Source: JBGSWL01 sp041752455
GTDB taxonomy: Bacteria; Pseudomonadota; Alphaproteobacteria; Rhizobiales; Rhizobiaceae
NCBI GenBank assembly: GCA_041752455.1
Contig: JBGSWL010000155.1
Span: forward strand, 1-9,479
DNA length: 9,479 bases
Reading direction: 5' to 3'
Shown: piece by piece, positions 1 through 7,135 of the stretch
How positions within the stretch are numbered: position 1 is the stretch's first letter
Layout of the letters: the number at the start of each line of letters is the position of its first letter
Program-made: the position numbers and the translations under genes
The notes under the pieces: model-generated
Database searches by the model: none
The model's input: the letters and a program-made list of their open reading frames with translations, nothing else
Told to the model about the DNA's origin: nothing

Positions 1-831
1 GACCGTCGAGCGAGCCAGCAGTGGCCGCCCGGACAGGCCACCGGTTTGCGGTGCGGTTTGCGTCAGCCCGGCGCGCGACAGCGTGGTGTTGGAAACGATG
101 ATGCCGTCGATGCCCTTGTCGGTCACCTCGGCGACGATGTCTTCAAGTTCGCCATCACTGACGTCTGGCGCAATCTTCAGGAAGATCGGCACGCGGCTGC
201 CGGTTTCCTCCACGCCGGCAATGCGCGCCTCGCCGATCCGCGCCAGAAGCTCGGCCAGTTGCGCCCGCGCCTGCAGGTCGCGAAGGCCCGGCGTGTTGGG
301 CGAGGAAACGTTGACCGTGAAATAGGAGGCAAGCGGATAGAAACGCAGGACCCCCTCGACATAATCGCGCACCCGGTTGTCGGTGTCCTTGTTGGCGCCG
401 ACATTGACGCCGACGATCCCGCCGCGCCCGGCCCGCGCCGCAAGCCGCTTGAACGCCGCCGCATGGCCCTCGTTGTTGAAGCCGAGCCGGTTGATGACGC
501 CGTGGTCCTGCGCAAGGCGCATGACGCGCGGGCGCGGATTTCCCGTTTGCGGTTGCGGCGTCACCGTGCCGATCTCGGTAAAGCCGAAGCCTTGTGCGAG
601 CATGGCGTCCGGCACCTCGGCATTCTTGTCGAAACCTGCAGCAACGCCGACCGGGTTGGCAAAGGCCAGCCCCGCGACCGTCACCGCAAGGCGCGGGTCG
701 GCGGTCAAGGCCGGTGCGGGAACCAGTCCCGTCTTCAGTGCCTTTATCGCAAGGCCGTGAGCGGTCTCCGGATCGAGTCGCCCTGCAACGGCGAGGCCGA
801 GCCGATTGACGAGTGTGCCAGCAAGACTCAT
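1..831 (-). CDS. pyrD: Dihydroorotate dehydrogenase (quinone), class 2; C-terminus cut by left window edge
   Basis: Membrane-associated FMN enzyme that oxidises dihydroorotate to orotate with quinone as acceptor, the fourth step of de novo pyrimidine synthesis. The 277 visible residues read without a stop from the ATG at 831 to the window edge. Family landmarks appear in order: AAGFDKNAE (64-72), EIGTVTPQPQTGNPRPR (86-102), NRLGFNN (114-120), VNVSSPNTPGLR (173-184), KIAPD (219-223) and GIIVSNTT (243-250). Ser177 in the VSSPNT motif matches the catalytic base of class 2 enzymes; class 1 enzymes use a cysteine there. The N-terminal extension before the barrel is the membrane-binding part of class 2 enzymes. 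Family members are roughly 350 residues, so about 75-85 C-terminal residues lie off the left edge. The ATG overlaps the stop of the DUF952 gene upstream (ATGA), which suggests translational coupling. Confidence 0.97.
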   Translation of the reverse strand, partial: MSLAGTLVNRLGLAVAGRLDPETAHGLAIKALKTGLVPAPALTADPRLAVTVAGLAFANPVGVAAGFDKNAEVPDAMLAQGFGFTEIGTVTPQPQTGNPRPRVMRLAQDHGVINRLGFNNEGHAAAFKRLAARAGRGGIVGVNVGANKDTDNRVRDYVEGVLRFYPLASYFTVNVSSPNTPGLRDLQARAQLAELLARIGEARIAGVEETGSRVPIFLKIAPDVSDGELEDIVAEVTDKGIDGIIVSNTTLSRAGLTQTAPQTGGLSGRPLLARSTV

Positions 832-1184
832 GACGACGTGGGGACCGCGTCGGGCATGACGTGGACGCCGTCCGGCCCGAGCGCCAAAGGTGCATGCCAG
901 GCCACATGCGAAAGATCGAGCACGCGATAGAGATGGGGAAACAGCGCCCCGCCGCGCGATGGTTCCCACTTGAGCGCGCTGCCGAGCCGGTCAGCGTTGA
1001 CCGCCGCCAGAACCAGATCATCCTGACCAGCAAAATGTTTTGCAGCGGTCTCGGCGACCTGCGATGCGGTCGAAAAATGAATGTAGCCGTCGGCGAGATC
1101 GACTGGCGCACCGGAAAACGCGCCCGCTGCTTGCGCCTGCGCCCACTGTTCGGTGGTGAGGATCTTGTAGATCAGATGGTCCAT
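828..1184 (-). CDS. DUF952 family protein, 118 aa
   Basis: Complete small cytoplasmic protein of the DUF952 family, whose function is not established. Recognisable features are the start MDHLIYKIL, the DGYIHFST segment (32-39), LKWEPSRGG (71-79) and FPHLYR (82-87). Length fits the usual 110-120 residues. The ATG at 1184 is chosen because it begins exactly at the family N-terminus; the reading frame stays open further upstream to 1493, but that extension has no family resemblance and would run through the divergent gene at 1320. The ribosome site is weak (an AGGG a few bases upstream). There is no signal peptide or membrane segment. Its stop codon overlaps the pyrD start by 4 bp, so the two are very probably one transcript. 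A role in pyrimidine metabolism is only a guess from position. Confidence 0.88.
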   Translation of the reverse strand: MDHLIYKILTTEQWAQAQAAGAFSGAPVDLADGYIHFSTASQVAETAAKHFAGQDDLVLAAVNADRLGSALKWEPSRGGALFPHLYRVLDLSHVAWHAPLALGPDGVHVMPDAVPTSS

Positions 1185-1319
1185 GGCCCTGTCATGATCA
1201 GCCACAAAGGCGCTGGCAAGGTCTTCGCGCAAAACCGGCGCAATTTTCACCGCTTCATCACAATCCCGGCATCTTTGCCGCGCATGACAATCGGGAAACT
1301 TGGGCGCGAGGAGAAACCG
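1185..1319. promoter_or_regulatory. Divergent intergenic region between the DUF952-pyrD pair and the exported-protein gene
   Basis: This 135-nt spacer must hold the promoters for both directions. I see no convincing -35/-10 pair or operator. A short 5-bp hairpin (CGGCA, loop TCTT, TGCCG) lies at 1267-1280 and is too weak to interpret. A strong ribosome site for the plus-strand gene, GAGGAG, is at 1308-1313. Confidence 0.35.
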
Positions 1320-1739
1320 ATGACCCGAAACCATGCTTTTCATTTCACTGCCGTCTGCCTTTTGGCAGCAACGACCGCTTCGATGGTCATTCCCGCGAGT
1401 GCCCAGACCGGTCGGTTCGTCATGGAAAAGACCGACGATGGTTATGTGCGCATGGACAGCGAGACCGGCGACATTTCGGTTTGCACCGTGCAAGGTGCGC
1501 AGATCGTCTGCAAGTCTGCCGCCGATGAACGCGCCGCATTCCAGGGCCAGATCGAAGCGCTGGAGGCGCGTGTCGCCGTCCTCGAACGCCGTCTGGCTGC
1601 GGGCAATCTGCCTGCTCCGGCCATCAGCGAAGGTCTTCCGAGCGACGAGGAATTCGAGCGCAGCCTGACCTACATGGAAAAATTCATGCGCCGCTTCATC
1701 GGCGTCGTGAAGGACCTCGAAGGCGACAAGCCGATCTGA
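1320..1739 (+). CDS. Small exported protein with coiled-coil segment, function unknown (139 aa)
   Basis: I do not recognise a named function. The protein starts with a clear Sec signal peptide: Arg and His near the N-terminus, a hydrophobic core at about 8-22, and a probable cleavage after ASA at residue 28. The mature part begins with a short region containing two cysteines (Cys55 and Cys64, nine residues apart) that could form a periplasmic disulfide. A heptad-like helical stretch follows at about 67-94, then a Pro-rich linker (97-107) and a basic/aromatic C-terminal helix (110-135). The ATG at 1320 is chosen over upstream in-frame codons because GAGGAG sits 6 nt before it and the signal peptide begins there. 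It is divergent from DUF952-pyrD and convergent, 12 nt apart, with the oxidoreductase gene. Exported and probably periplasmic; no catalytic motif is visible. Confidence 0.85.
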   Translation: MTRNHAFHFTAVCLLAATTASMVIPASAQTGRFVMEKTDDGYVRMDSETGDISVCTVQGAQIVCKSAADERAAFQGQIEALEARVAVLERRLAAGNLPAPAISEGLPSDEEFERSLTYMEKFMRRFIGVVKDLEGDKPI

Positions 1740-1751
1740 CGGCGCTTGATG

Positions 1752-2810
1752 TCACCCCGGGCGGCCGCGTTCGAGGATCGCCTCGATGAGGTCGAGCACG
1801 TTGGCACTCTCGGCCATCGGCATCACCGGGTGACTGGTAAGCCCTTGGCCGAGCGCCGCCTGGACAGCCATCGCCTGAAACTCGAGGCCGCTCCCCGCCC
1901 TCTCGAAGGCTTCCGTCCGGCCTGACGCCAGAAATGGCAGCTTGCGCGCCAGACGGCCTTGAAAGCTTGAAGCGGACGGCAGCGTTTTCATGGTGCTGGA
2001 CCAGATCGTCAGCGAAGGCCCGGTCAGGAAGTGCCGGTTGATCCGGATCGCGCCCTTCGTGCCGAGAATGTCGAATGTGTTGTCGCCCGGGTTTGTGTTC
2101 TCTTCGATAAACCCGGCAGTCAGATCGACAGGTACGCCAGATGCCGTCGTCAAATGCGCTGTCATCGCCCGATTGACACCATTCGGCGCAGCGTCCCAGG
2201 CGGCGCGTTCCAACCTCATCGGGCCGGTCAGATAGTGTGCCACCGAGAGCGGATAAACGCCGAGATCATGCAACGCCCCGCCGCCGAGTGCCGGATCAAA
2301 CAGCCGGCTGGACGGATCGAACGGGCGGTGGAAGATCAGGCTCGCCTTGACCGCGCGGATATTGCCGATCGCCCCGGCTTCGATCATCGCCCGCGCGCGC
2401 TGCACCGAAGGCAGGAACCGGGTCCACATCGCCTCCATCGCAAAGACACCGGCTGCTTTGGCCGCAAGGTCGATCTGCCTCGCCTCCGCCGCCGTCATCG
2501 TGACCGGCTTTTCGATCAGAACCGATTTGCCGGCATCGATTGCCGCCAGCGCTTGCGCGCAATGCTCCGTGTGGGGCGAGGCGATATAGACGATGTCGAG
2601 CGCCGGGTCGGCCAGAAACGCTGCCGCATCACTGTGCGCCTGTCCGAAACCGTGCCGGTTTGCGAACGCTGCCGCGCGGCCCGCATCGCGCGAGCAGACA
2701 GAATGCAATCGCGCGCCGGCCACGTGACGCAAGTCCTCGGCAAACCGCCGCGCAATCTCGCCCGTTGCCCAAACTCCCCATGCGCAGGTTTGATCTTTGT
2801 CGGGCGCCAT
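1752..2810 (-). CDS. Gfo/Idh/MocA family oxidoreductase, dihydrodiol-dehydrogenase-like (352 aa)
   Basis: NAD(P)-dependent dehydrogenase of the Gfo/Idh/MocA family, which oxidises sugars, polyols or trans-dihydrodiols. The N-terminal Rossmann domain begins WGVWATGEIA (11-20). Relatives usually have Gly at the position of Ala15, so the nucleotide loop is slightly unusual. ASPHTEH (77-83) and the family signature EKP (100-102, with the conserved Lys101) follow. The C-terminal substrate domain carries GGGALHDLGVYPL (176-188), with His181, Asp182 and Tyr186 near the active site, a pattern of the dimeric dihydrodiol dehydrogenase branch. Length is normal. The ATG at 2810 has GGAAGG about 10 nt upstream. 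It stands alone on the minus strand: it is convergent with the exported-protein gene, and a tRNA on the opposite strand lies upstream. Substrate cannot be deduced. Confidence 0.93.
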   Translation of the reverse strand: MAPDKDQTCAWGVWATGEIARRFAEDLRHVAGARLHSVCSRDAGRAAAFANRHGFGQAHSDAAAFLADPALDIVYIASPHTEHCAQALAAIDAGKSVLIEKPVTMTAAEARQIDLAAKAAGVFAMEAMWTRFLPSVQRARAMIEAGAIGNIRAVKASLIFHRPFDPSSRLFDPALGGGALHDLGVYPLSVAHYLTGPMRLERAAWDAAPNGVNRAMTAHLTTASGVPVDLTAGFIEENTNPGDNTFDILGTKGAIRINRHFLTGPSLTIWSSTMKTLPSASSFQGRLARKLPFLASGRTEAFERAGSGLEFQAMAVQAALGQGLTSHPVMPMAESANVLDLIEAILERGRPG

Positions 2811-2942
2811 CAGTGCATTGCCTTCCCATCAAGGTTTCGGCGCGAACTTGGCACAGCCTCGGTGATTTGCCACGCCCGAAGCCGTCAAATCATGGTCATG
2901 GCGGCACTGTCATCATCGTGTCGCTTTTCCCGTTGGCTTTGT

Positions 2943-2971
2943 CTGGACAGGGCGTGATTTGCTGTTATAAC
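2943..2971 (+). promoter_or_regulatory. Candidate promoter for the tRNA-Phe
   Basis: A good -10 hexamer TATAAC lies at 2966-2971, with CTGGAC at 2943-2948 as a poor -35 match 17 nt before it. It lies about 90 nt upstream of the tRNA on the same strand. The rest of the 249-nt spacer 2811-3059 holds no gene that I can support. Confidence 0.4.
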
Positions 2972-3059
2972 CCGCCGCAATTCCGGCAGGCTGACGCCGC
3001 CGGTTCCCCCGTCCCGCAAGCACCCTTTCCGGTTCTGACGGGACGTTTGAAGACCCGAT

Positions 3060-3134
3060 GCCCGGGTAGCTCAGGGGTAGAGCAGCGGATTGAAAATCCG
3101 CGTGTCGGTGGTTCAAATCCGCCCCCGGGCACCA
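3060..3134 (+). tRNA. tRNA-Phe (anticodon GAA)
   Basis: A full 75-nt cloverleaf can be folded by eye. The acceptor stem GCCCGGG pairs with CCCGGGC, and the D stem GCTC/GAGC encloses the AGGGGTA loop. The anticodon stem GCGGA/TCCGC has loop TTGAAAA, giving anticodon GAA for phenylalanine. A 5-nt variable region GTGTC follows, then the T arm GGTGG-TTCAAAT-CCGCC, discriminator A and an encoded CCA. A run of five T directly follows the CCA (3135-3139). It marks the boundary between core-type genes on the left and the catabolic locus on the right. Confidence 0.98.
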
Positions 3135-3351
3135 TTTTTATTCAGCAAGATCAATGTGTTGTGGTTCTATTGCCTGCTAAGCGACCTGCGCCGCACGCTA
3201 GGGCGAAACTAACCGCGCCTGCAATGGATTCCGAGCCCTTATGTAGTGCGACGTCGAATAGGCCGTCACATCCAAGCGCACTCGTCAGATGTGCAATTCA
3301 ATCCACTTCGAATTGGGTGACGAAACGGTGGCAATCCCGGTTTTCATGGGA
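3135..3351. other. Intergenic stretch between tRNA-Phe and the TRAP locus, visibly less GC-rich
   Basis: This 217-nt spacer has no supported gene and is by eye less GC-rich than its neighbours. It contains a perfect 6-bp inverted repeat CAATTC/GAATTG (3294-3299 and 3310-3315, 10-nt spacer). A weaker ATCCC/GGGAT pair (3334-3338 and 3348-3352) touches the stop of the TRAP permease gene. Neither is followed by a T-run in the direction of the permease transcript, so I do not call a terminator. No integrase remnant or repeat of the tRNA 3' end was seen. Confidence 0.4.
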
Positions 3352-4647
3352 TCAGCCCGCGTAGCCGAAATAGGTCGGCAGCCACAGGACGATCTGCGGA
3401 AACAGGATCATCAACAGAAGGGCCGCAACCAGCGCCAGAAGGAACAGCCAGATCTCGGCGATGATCTCGCCGAGCGGAATGCGCGTCACCGCATTGATGA
3501 CAAACAGCAGGATTCCATAGGGCGGGGTGATGAGCCCGATCATGCAGTTGACGACGGACACGACACCGAAATGCACAAGATCGATTCCCAGTTCCCGGCA
3601 GGCCGGCAGGAACAGCGGCAGGATCACGAGAATGATGGTCGTTGCGTCGAGCACGCAGCCGAGCAGCAGCAGCAGCAGGTTGACCGACAACAGGAAGAGC
3701 AGCGGATCCACGTCAAGGCCGACAAGGGCGTTGGCCATCATGCCCGGAATATTCTCCGAGGCGACGACATAGTTGAGGATCAGCGCGCCGCCGATGACGA
3801 GGCCGACCGTCGCCGAAGAGCGGGCGCTTTCGGCCAGGATTTCGTAGAAGCGTCTGAACGACAGCGCCCGGTAGAACAGGGTGGCCAGGACCAGTGCGTA
3901 GAACGCGGCAAGCGCTGCGGCTTCCGTCGGCGTCGTCACCCCGCCATAAATGCCGTAGAGCAGGATCGCCGGCATCATCAGCGCCGGGAACGCATTGACC
4001 GTGAGTTTCGGCAGCTCTGACAGCGGCACCGGCTCTTCGAGCGCAAAGCCGCGGCGGCTGGATATCCACCAGTTCATCACCATCAGCACCGCGCCGATAA
4101 GGAGACCCGGCACGATACCGCCGAGGAACAGGTACCCGATCGAGGTGTTGGAGATGAGTGCGTAGAGCACCATCGGGATAGACGGCGGTATGATCGGACC
4201 GATGGTGGCCGACGCCGCCGTGATCGCCGCCGCATAGCCTCGCGTATATTGGCCGCTCTTGGTCATCATCTCGATGATGATGCGCCCGATGCCCGCCGCG
4301 TCCGCGATCGCCGAACCGCTCATGCCGGAAAAGATAAGCGATGCCACGATGTTGACATGTCCCAATCCGCCGCGAAACCGGCCGACCAGCCCGACGCAGA
4401 ATTGCAGCAGCCGTTCCGAGATCGTGCCGGCATTCATGATGTTGGCCGCGACGATGAACAGCGGCACCGCCAGAAGGATGAAGCTCTGGTAGAGCCCGTC
4501 CATCAGCACCTTGCCGGCAACTCCGATGCTGTTTCCGCCGACAGCCAGATAGACGAAGGCCGAGATCAGGATTGCATAGGCCACCGGAGCGCCGATGGCT
4601 GCCAGCCCGAAAAGCGTTGCGATGCAGAGCAGGAATTCGAGGCTCAT
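3352..4647 (-). CDS. TRAP transporter large permease subunit, DctM type (431 aa)
   Basis: Large membrane subunit of a tripartite ATP-independent periplasmic transporter; it forms the transport path and uses the sodium or proton gradient. The protein is almost wholly hydrophobic with many membrane spans. DctM landmarks include FSGMSGSAIADA (106-117), IGPIIPPSIPMVLY (139-152), a GIVPGLLIG segment shortly after, and LITPPYGILLF near the C-terminus. A run of leucines within one membrane helix gives the CAG-type triplet run seen at about 3661-3677. Length matches the usual 425-435 residues. The ATG at 4647 is chosen over a longer open frame because MSLEFLL is the family start and because it overlaps the DctQ stop by 4 bp (ATGA), which indicates translational coupling. 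It is the last gene of the gntR-side operon. Confidence 0.95.
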   Translation of the reverse strand: MSLEFLLCIATLFGLAAIGAPVAYAILISAFVYLAVGGNSIGVAGKVLMDGLYQSFILLAVPLFIVAANIMNAGTISERLLQFCVGLVGRFRGGLGHVNIVASLIFSGMSGSAIADAAGIGRIIIEMMTKSGQYTRGYAAAITAASATIGPIIPPSIPMVLYALISNTSIGYLFLGGIVPGLLIGAVLMVMNWWISSRRGFALEEPVPLSELPKLTVNAFPALMMPAILLYGIYGGVTTPTEAAALAAFYALVLATLFYRALSFRRFYEILAESARSSATVGLVIGGALILNYVVASENIPGMMANALVGLDVDPLLFLLSVNLLLLLLGCVLDATTIILVILPLFLPACRELGIDLVHFGVVSVVNCMIGLITPPYGILLFVINAVTRIPLGEIIAEIWLFLLALVAALLLMILFPQIVLWLPTYFGYAG

Positions 4648-5210
4648 TCGTCGAGCCGCCGCTCGGCATGGTGCACGGCCGGTTCTTCGACTCCGTTGCG
4701 GACGGCATCCACCGCGCGCCACAGATAGCGGGCGGCAACGGCCACCAGAAAGACGATGTAGATGGCGTAGATGTCACGCATCCTGACCCAGTCGCCGAAC
4801 ACCGTGGAAAGGGTGGCGGTTTTCTTCAGGCGCAGGATCGCAAAGCGGTCCAGCGTCGGCGCAATCGATGCGATCAGCCCGATGGCGATGGCCAGCCCGG
4901 CGATCACCGCAAACCACATGCGCAGGCGCGGGTTCACGGCAAAGTAGAGGAGGTCGAAGGTGACGTGATCACTTTCCCGCACCACGAAGGCGCAGGACCA
5001 GAACACAAGCCAGACCCATAGCGCCAGGCAGAACTCCAGCGTCCAGCCGAAATTGGACGGCGCCAGCAACGGAAACGTCTCGGCAATCACGGGAACTCGC
5101 GCTGAATAGCGCACGAGGATCTGGATCACGAAGGTGGCAAACATCGCCGCCATCATCGCGGCAGCCACCGCTTCTGCTGCGCGCAGGGCACCATTTGTCA
5201 GGGATTTCAT
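4644..5210 (-). CDS. TRAP transporter small permease subunit, DctQ type (188 aa)
   Basis: Small membrane subunit that partners the DctM permease. Four hydrophobic spans are visible at about 11-33, 57-78, 97-118 and 139-160, the usual DctQ layout. The charged RESDHVTFDLL motif (78-88), after the second span, is also typical of this family. The ATG at 5210 is favoured over an in-frame TTG at 5237 because GGGAGG (5218-5223) lies 7 nt upstream of it and would fall inside the longer version. Residues 40-60 form a somewhat long loop between spans 1 and 2. The stop overlaps the DctM start by 4 bp. The gene lies 93 nt downstream of the binding-protein gene, with a strong hairpin in between. Confidence 0.93.
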   Translation of the reverse strand: MKSLTNGALRAAEAVAAAMMAAMFATFVIQILVRYSARVPVIAETFPLLAPSNFGWTLEFCLALWVWLVFWSCAFVVRESDHVTFDLLYFAVNPRLRMWFAVIAGLAIAIGLIASIAPTLDRFAILRLKKTATLSTVFGDWVRMRDIYAIYIVFLVAVAARYLWRAVDAVRNGVEEPAVHHAERRLDE

Positions 5211-5268
5211 GCGCGTGCCTCCCGTATCCTGAGACAACAGCCGGTCAGGATGTCCTCGGAGAAGAATG

Positions 5269-5292
5269 GCGGGGGACGCACGCGTCCCCCGC
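5269..5292 (-). promoter_or_regulatory. Strong GC hairpin between the binding-protein and small-permease genes
   Basis: A perfect 10-bp stem (GCGGGGGACG pairing with CGTCCCCCGC) with a 4-nt loop lies 11 nt after the binding-protein stop codon and about 58 nt before the DctQ start. Downstream in the transcript direction there is only a weak U-containing stretch (CCAUUCUUCU), so it is better read as an attenuator or 3'-end mRNA stabiliser than as a full terminator. Such an element would let the periplasmic binding protein be made in excess over the membrane subunits. Confidence 0.65.
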
Positions 5293-5303
5293 TCCGGGCG
5301 CGG

Positions 5304-6311
5304 TCAGTTGCCGAGCGCGTTGATCGTGGCCAGAAGGCCTTCAGGCCATGCAGCAGCGAATTCCGAGCCGACATACTGACCCTGGACATGTTCGCGGAAA
5401 GCCTTGAGATCGGGTTCGTAGACCTCGACGCCGTTCTCGTTGAGGAAGGCGACGAGTTCTTCTTCCTTCTTGAGCTGCGCCTGGCGGCCGCTCTCGGCGG
5501 CATCGACAGCCGCCTTCTCAACGGTTGCCTGCTGTTCCGGGGTCAGCTTGTCCCAGACGGCTTTCGAGAACGCGACATAGTTCAGGTCGACGAGGTGCGC
5601 CGTCAGGCTGACCTGCTTGGTCACTTCATAGAACTTGGCATCGACGACGGTCGGCAACGGATTGTCCTGGCCATCGACCGATCCGGTCTGGAGCGCTGTA
5701 TAGATTTCGTTGAACGCCATCGGTGTCGGGTTGGCGCCAAGCGCCTTGCCGAGGAACTGCCAGGCATCCGAACCCGGCATGCGCAGGTTCACGCCGGCAA
5801 GGTCCGCCGGTGTCATGACGTTCTTTTCCGCGCGCGGGAAGCGCAGGTTCACATGGCGCTTGCCGAGATACATGACAGCGAGCAGCTTGACGCCCAACTC
5901 GTCCTCGACCTTTTTCTTGAACGGATCCATCAGCGCATCATTGAAGACGGCGACCTGATGTTCGGCGCTCTGGTGAACGTAGCCGGTCGCAAAGATCGAG
6001 AATTCCGGGAAGAACGTCGCCAGTTCCTGCGCCGAGGTGATCGACATTTCCAGGTCGCCCGAAGAAATGGCTTCCAGTTCGCTGCCTTGTGCAATCAGCG
6101 ATGCGGAGTAGTGCGGTTTGTACGAGGCGAAGGCCTCGACAGCCGGTGCAAAGACCGTGGCAAGCGCGACCGACCGCTGGTCGGTTTCCGATGCCGGGGT
6201 CGACATGCGCAGCGTAATCTTGTCCTGGGCCGAGACGGAGCCAGCGGCCATGGCGAGCATGGCAAGTGCAGTTCCCGCGCCGAGCAGGGCGCGGCGGGTG
6301 ATTGACGACAT
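5304..6311 (-). CDS. TRAP transporter periplasmic substrate-binding protein, DctP type (335 aa)
   Basis: Periplasmic receptor that binds the substrate, normally a carboxylate, and delivers it to the DctQM permease. The N-terminus MSSITRRALLGAG with Arg6-Arg7, a hydrophobic core and VSA before residue 29 is a signal peptide; the twin Arg allows Tat export but does not prove it. The mature protein begins with a KITLRMSTPAS strand typical of DctP. NLRMPG (175-180) contains Arg177, at the place of the conserved Arg that pairs with the substrate carboxylate. PTPMAFNEIYTALQTG (195-210) and VDGQDNP (212-218) are further family motifs. The ATG at 6311 is preferred over an in-frame TTG at 6326 because GGAGG (6319-6323) lies 7 nt upstream. 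It is first of the three transporter genes and lies 115 nt after the regulator. The ligand cannot be named from sequence. Confidence 0.95.
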   Translation of the reverse strand: MSSITRRALLGAGTALAMLAMAAGSVSAQDKITLRMSTPASETDQRSVALATVFAPAVEAFASYKPHYSASLIAQGSELEAISSGDLEMSITSAQELATFFPEFSIFATGYVHQSAEHQVAVFNDALMDPFKKKVEDELGVKLLAVMYLGKRHVNLRFPRAEKNVMTPADLAGVNLRMPGSDAWQFLGKALGANPTPMAFNEIYTALQTGSVDGQDNPLPTVVDAKFYEVTKQVSLTAHLVDLNYVAFSKAVWDKLTPEQQATVEKAAVDAAESGRQAQLKKEEELVAFLNENGVEVYEPDLKAFREHVQGQYVGSEFAAAWPEGLLATINALGN

Positions 6312-6329
6312 GGTTGTTCCTCCCAAACA

Positions 6330-6356
6330 GTGGTCGGGAGTTTACACTCCCGCCAC
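6330..6356 (-). promoter_or_regulatory. Hairpin in the leader of the binding-protein gene
   Basis: An 11-bp stem with one bulged base (GTGG plus CGGGAGT against ACTCCCG plus CCAC, loop TTAC) lies just upstream of the GGAGG ribosome site of the DctP-type gene. It may stabilise the leader, end read-through from the regulator gene, or be an operator. The remainder of the 115-nt spacer is AT-rich (6395-6426) and could hold a promoter, but I could not settle on hexamers. Confidence 0.5.
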
Positions 6357-6426
6357 CATACCATCGAAAATTGGCATGAACGGCAAGTGCTCTTAACCCA
6401 TATATCCGGTTTCGTATGATATTATG

Positions 6427-7116
6427 CTATCCAGCGACTATCGACAGGCTGGTGCGGGTCCGCGTCACCGCATCCTCAACCCCGCCATTGATGTGCTTGC
6501 GCAGGATCGCGGCAGCACGCACCGCATCGCGTGCCAGTGCCGCGTCCTTCAATGCGCGGTGCTCTTCGGCGGCAATTTCGCCGCGAAAGGTCAGTCCGAT
6601 CATCTGGTAGCGCAAATACTTGTCGAAGACGGACCCGTGCACGGCCAGAAGCGCGCGCGATCCCGCGCCGGCAATCAGCGCGCGATGGAATTGCCAGTCG
6701 GCCGACTTCCATTGCTCGCGCACGGATGTGTCGCCGGACATCATCTTCGTTTCCATTGCGTGCAGTTTATAGTGGGCAGCAACCACATCGGCCTCCCAGT
6801 CCAGATCGCCATCGGCGATGGCCTGCTCCAGCGCATGCACCTCGAGCAGGATGCGCAGTTCGGCGACCTCCCGCAGATCGCGCTCGGAAATCGGCGTTAC
6901 CTGGAAGCCCTTCTGGCCTTCAGCCGTGACAAACCCCTCCGAACTGAGCCGGTTGAGGATTTCGCGCAGCGTTGTGACAGAAATCCCGTAAGTCTTGCGC
7001 AAACCCTCCAGACGCAGTTTCGCGCCGGGTTTCAGCCGCCCGAAGATCAGGTCGTTGCGCATGGCGCGATACGCGGTTTCGCCAACCGTATCGCTTGTCG
7101 CCGGATCGTCGATCAT
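6427..7116 (-). CDS. GntR-family transcriptional regulator, FCD (FadR-like) subfamily (229 aa)
   Basis: DNA-binding regulator that most likely senses the transported substrate or an intermediate. The N-terminal winged helix-turn-helix covers about 12-76, with the GntR pattern from RLKPGAKLRLEGLR through YGISVTTLREILNRLSSEG to FV. The C-terminal all-helical FCD effector domain spans about 85-215. The likely metal site is visible as Asp140, His144 (in DWQFHRAL), His186 (EEHRAL) and His208 (RKHING), which points to a metal-assisted carboxylate ligand as in other FCD regulators. The ATG at 7116 is chosen over an in-frame TTG at 7131 because AAGGG lies about 8 nt upstream. Its position between the TRAP genes, which it precedes on the same strand, and the divergent enzyme operon argues that it controls both. 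Repression with release by the ligand is the common mode, but this is inferred. Confidence 0.94.
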   Translation of the reverse strand: MIDDPATSDTVGETAYRAMRNDLIFGRLKPGAKLRLEGLRKTYGISVTTLREILNRLSSEGFVTAEGQKGFQVTPISERDLREVAELRILLEVHALEQAIADGDLDWEADVVAAHYKLHAMETKMMSGDTSVREQWKSADWQFHRALIAGAGSRALLAVHGSVFDKYLRYQMIGLTFRGEIAAEEHRALKDAALARDAVRAAAILRKHINGGVEDAVTRTRTSLSIVAG

Positions 7117-7135
7117 GCCGCATCCCTTCAATCGC

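Noticed and set aside
46..930. Long plus-strand open frame opposite pyrD and the DUF952 gene
   Set aside because: Arg- and Ala-rich translation without family resemblance; it is the shadow of two clearly recognised minus-strand genes in high-GC DNA.
2031..2957. Long plus-strand open frame opposite the first Gfo/Idh gene
   Set aside because: The minus strand encodes a full-length recognised dehydrogenase; the plus-strand product is Arg-rich and without motifs.
3294..3352. Inverted repeats CAATTC/GAATTG and ATCCC/GGGAT as a terminator of the TRAP operon
   Set aside because: Stems are short, loops are long and no T-run follows in the transcript direction; kept only as a note in the spacer entry.
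3661..3677. CAG-type triplet run resembling a microsatellite
   Set aside because: It encodes a run of leucines in a membrane helix of the TRAP permease on the minus strand, so it is explained by protein composition.
3289..4020. Gln/Arg/Asp-rich plus-strand open frame opposite the TRAP permease
   Set aside because: Composition is the expected antisense reading of a hydrophobic membrane protein (Leu/Ile/Val codons reversed).
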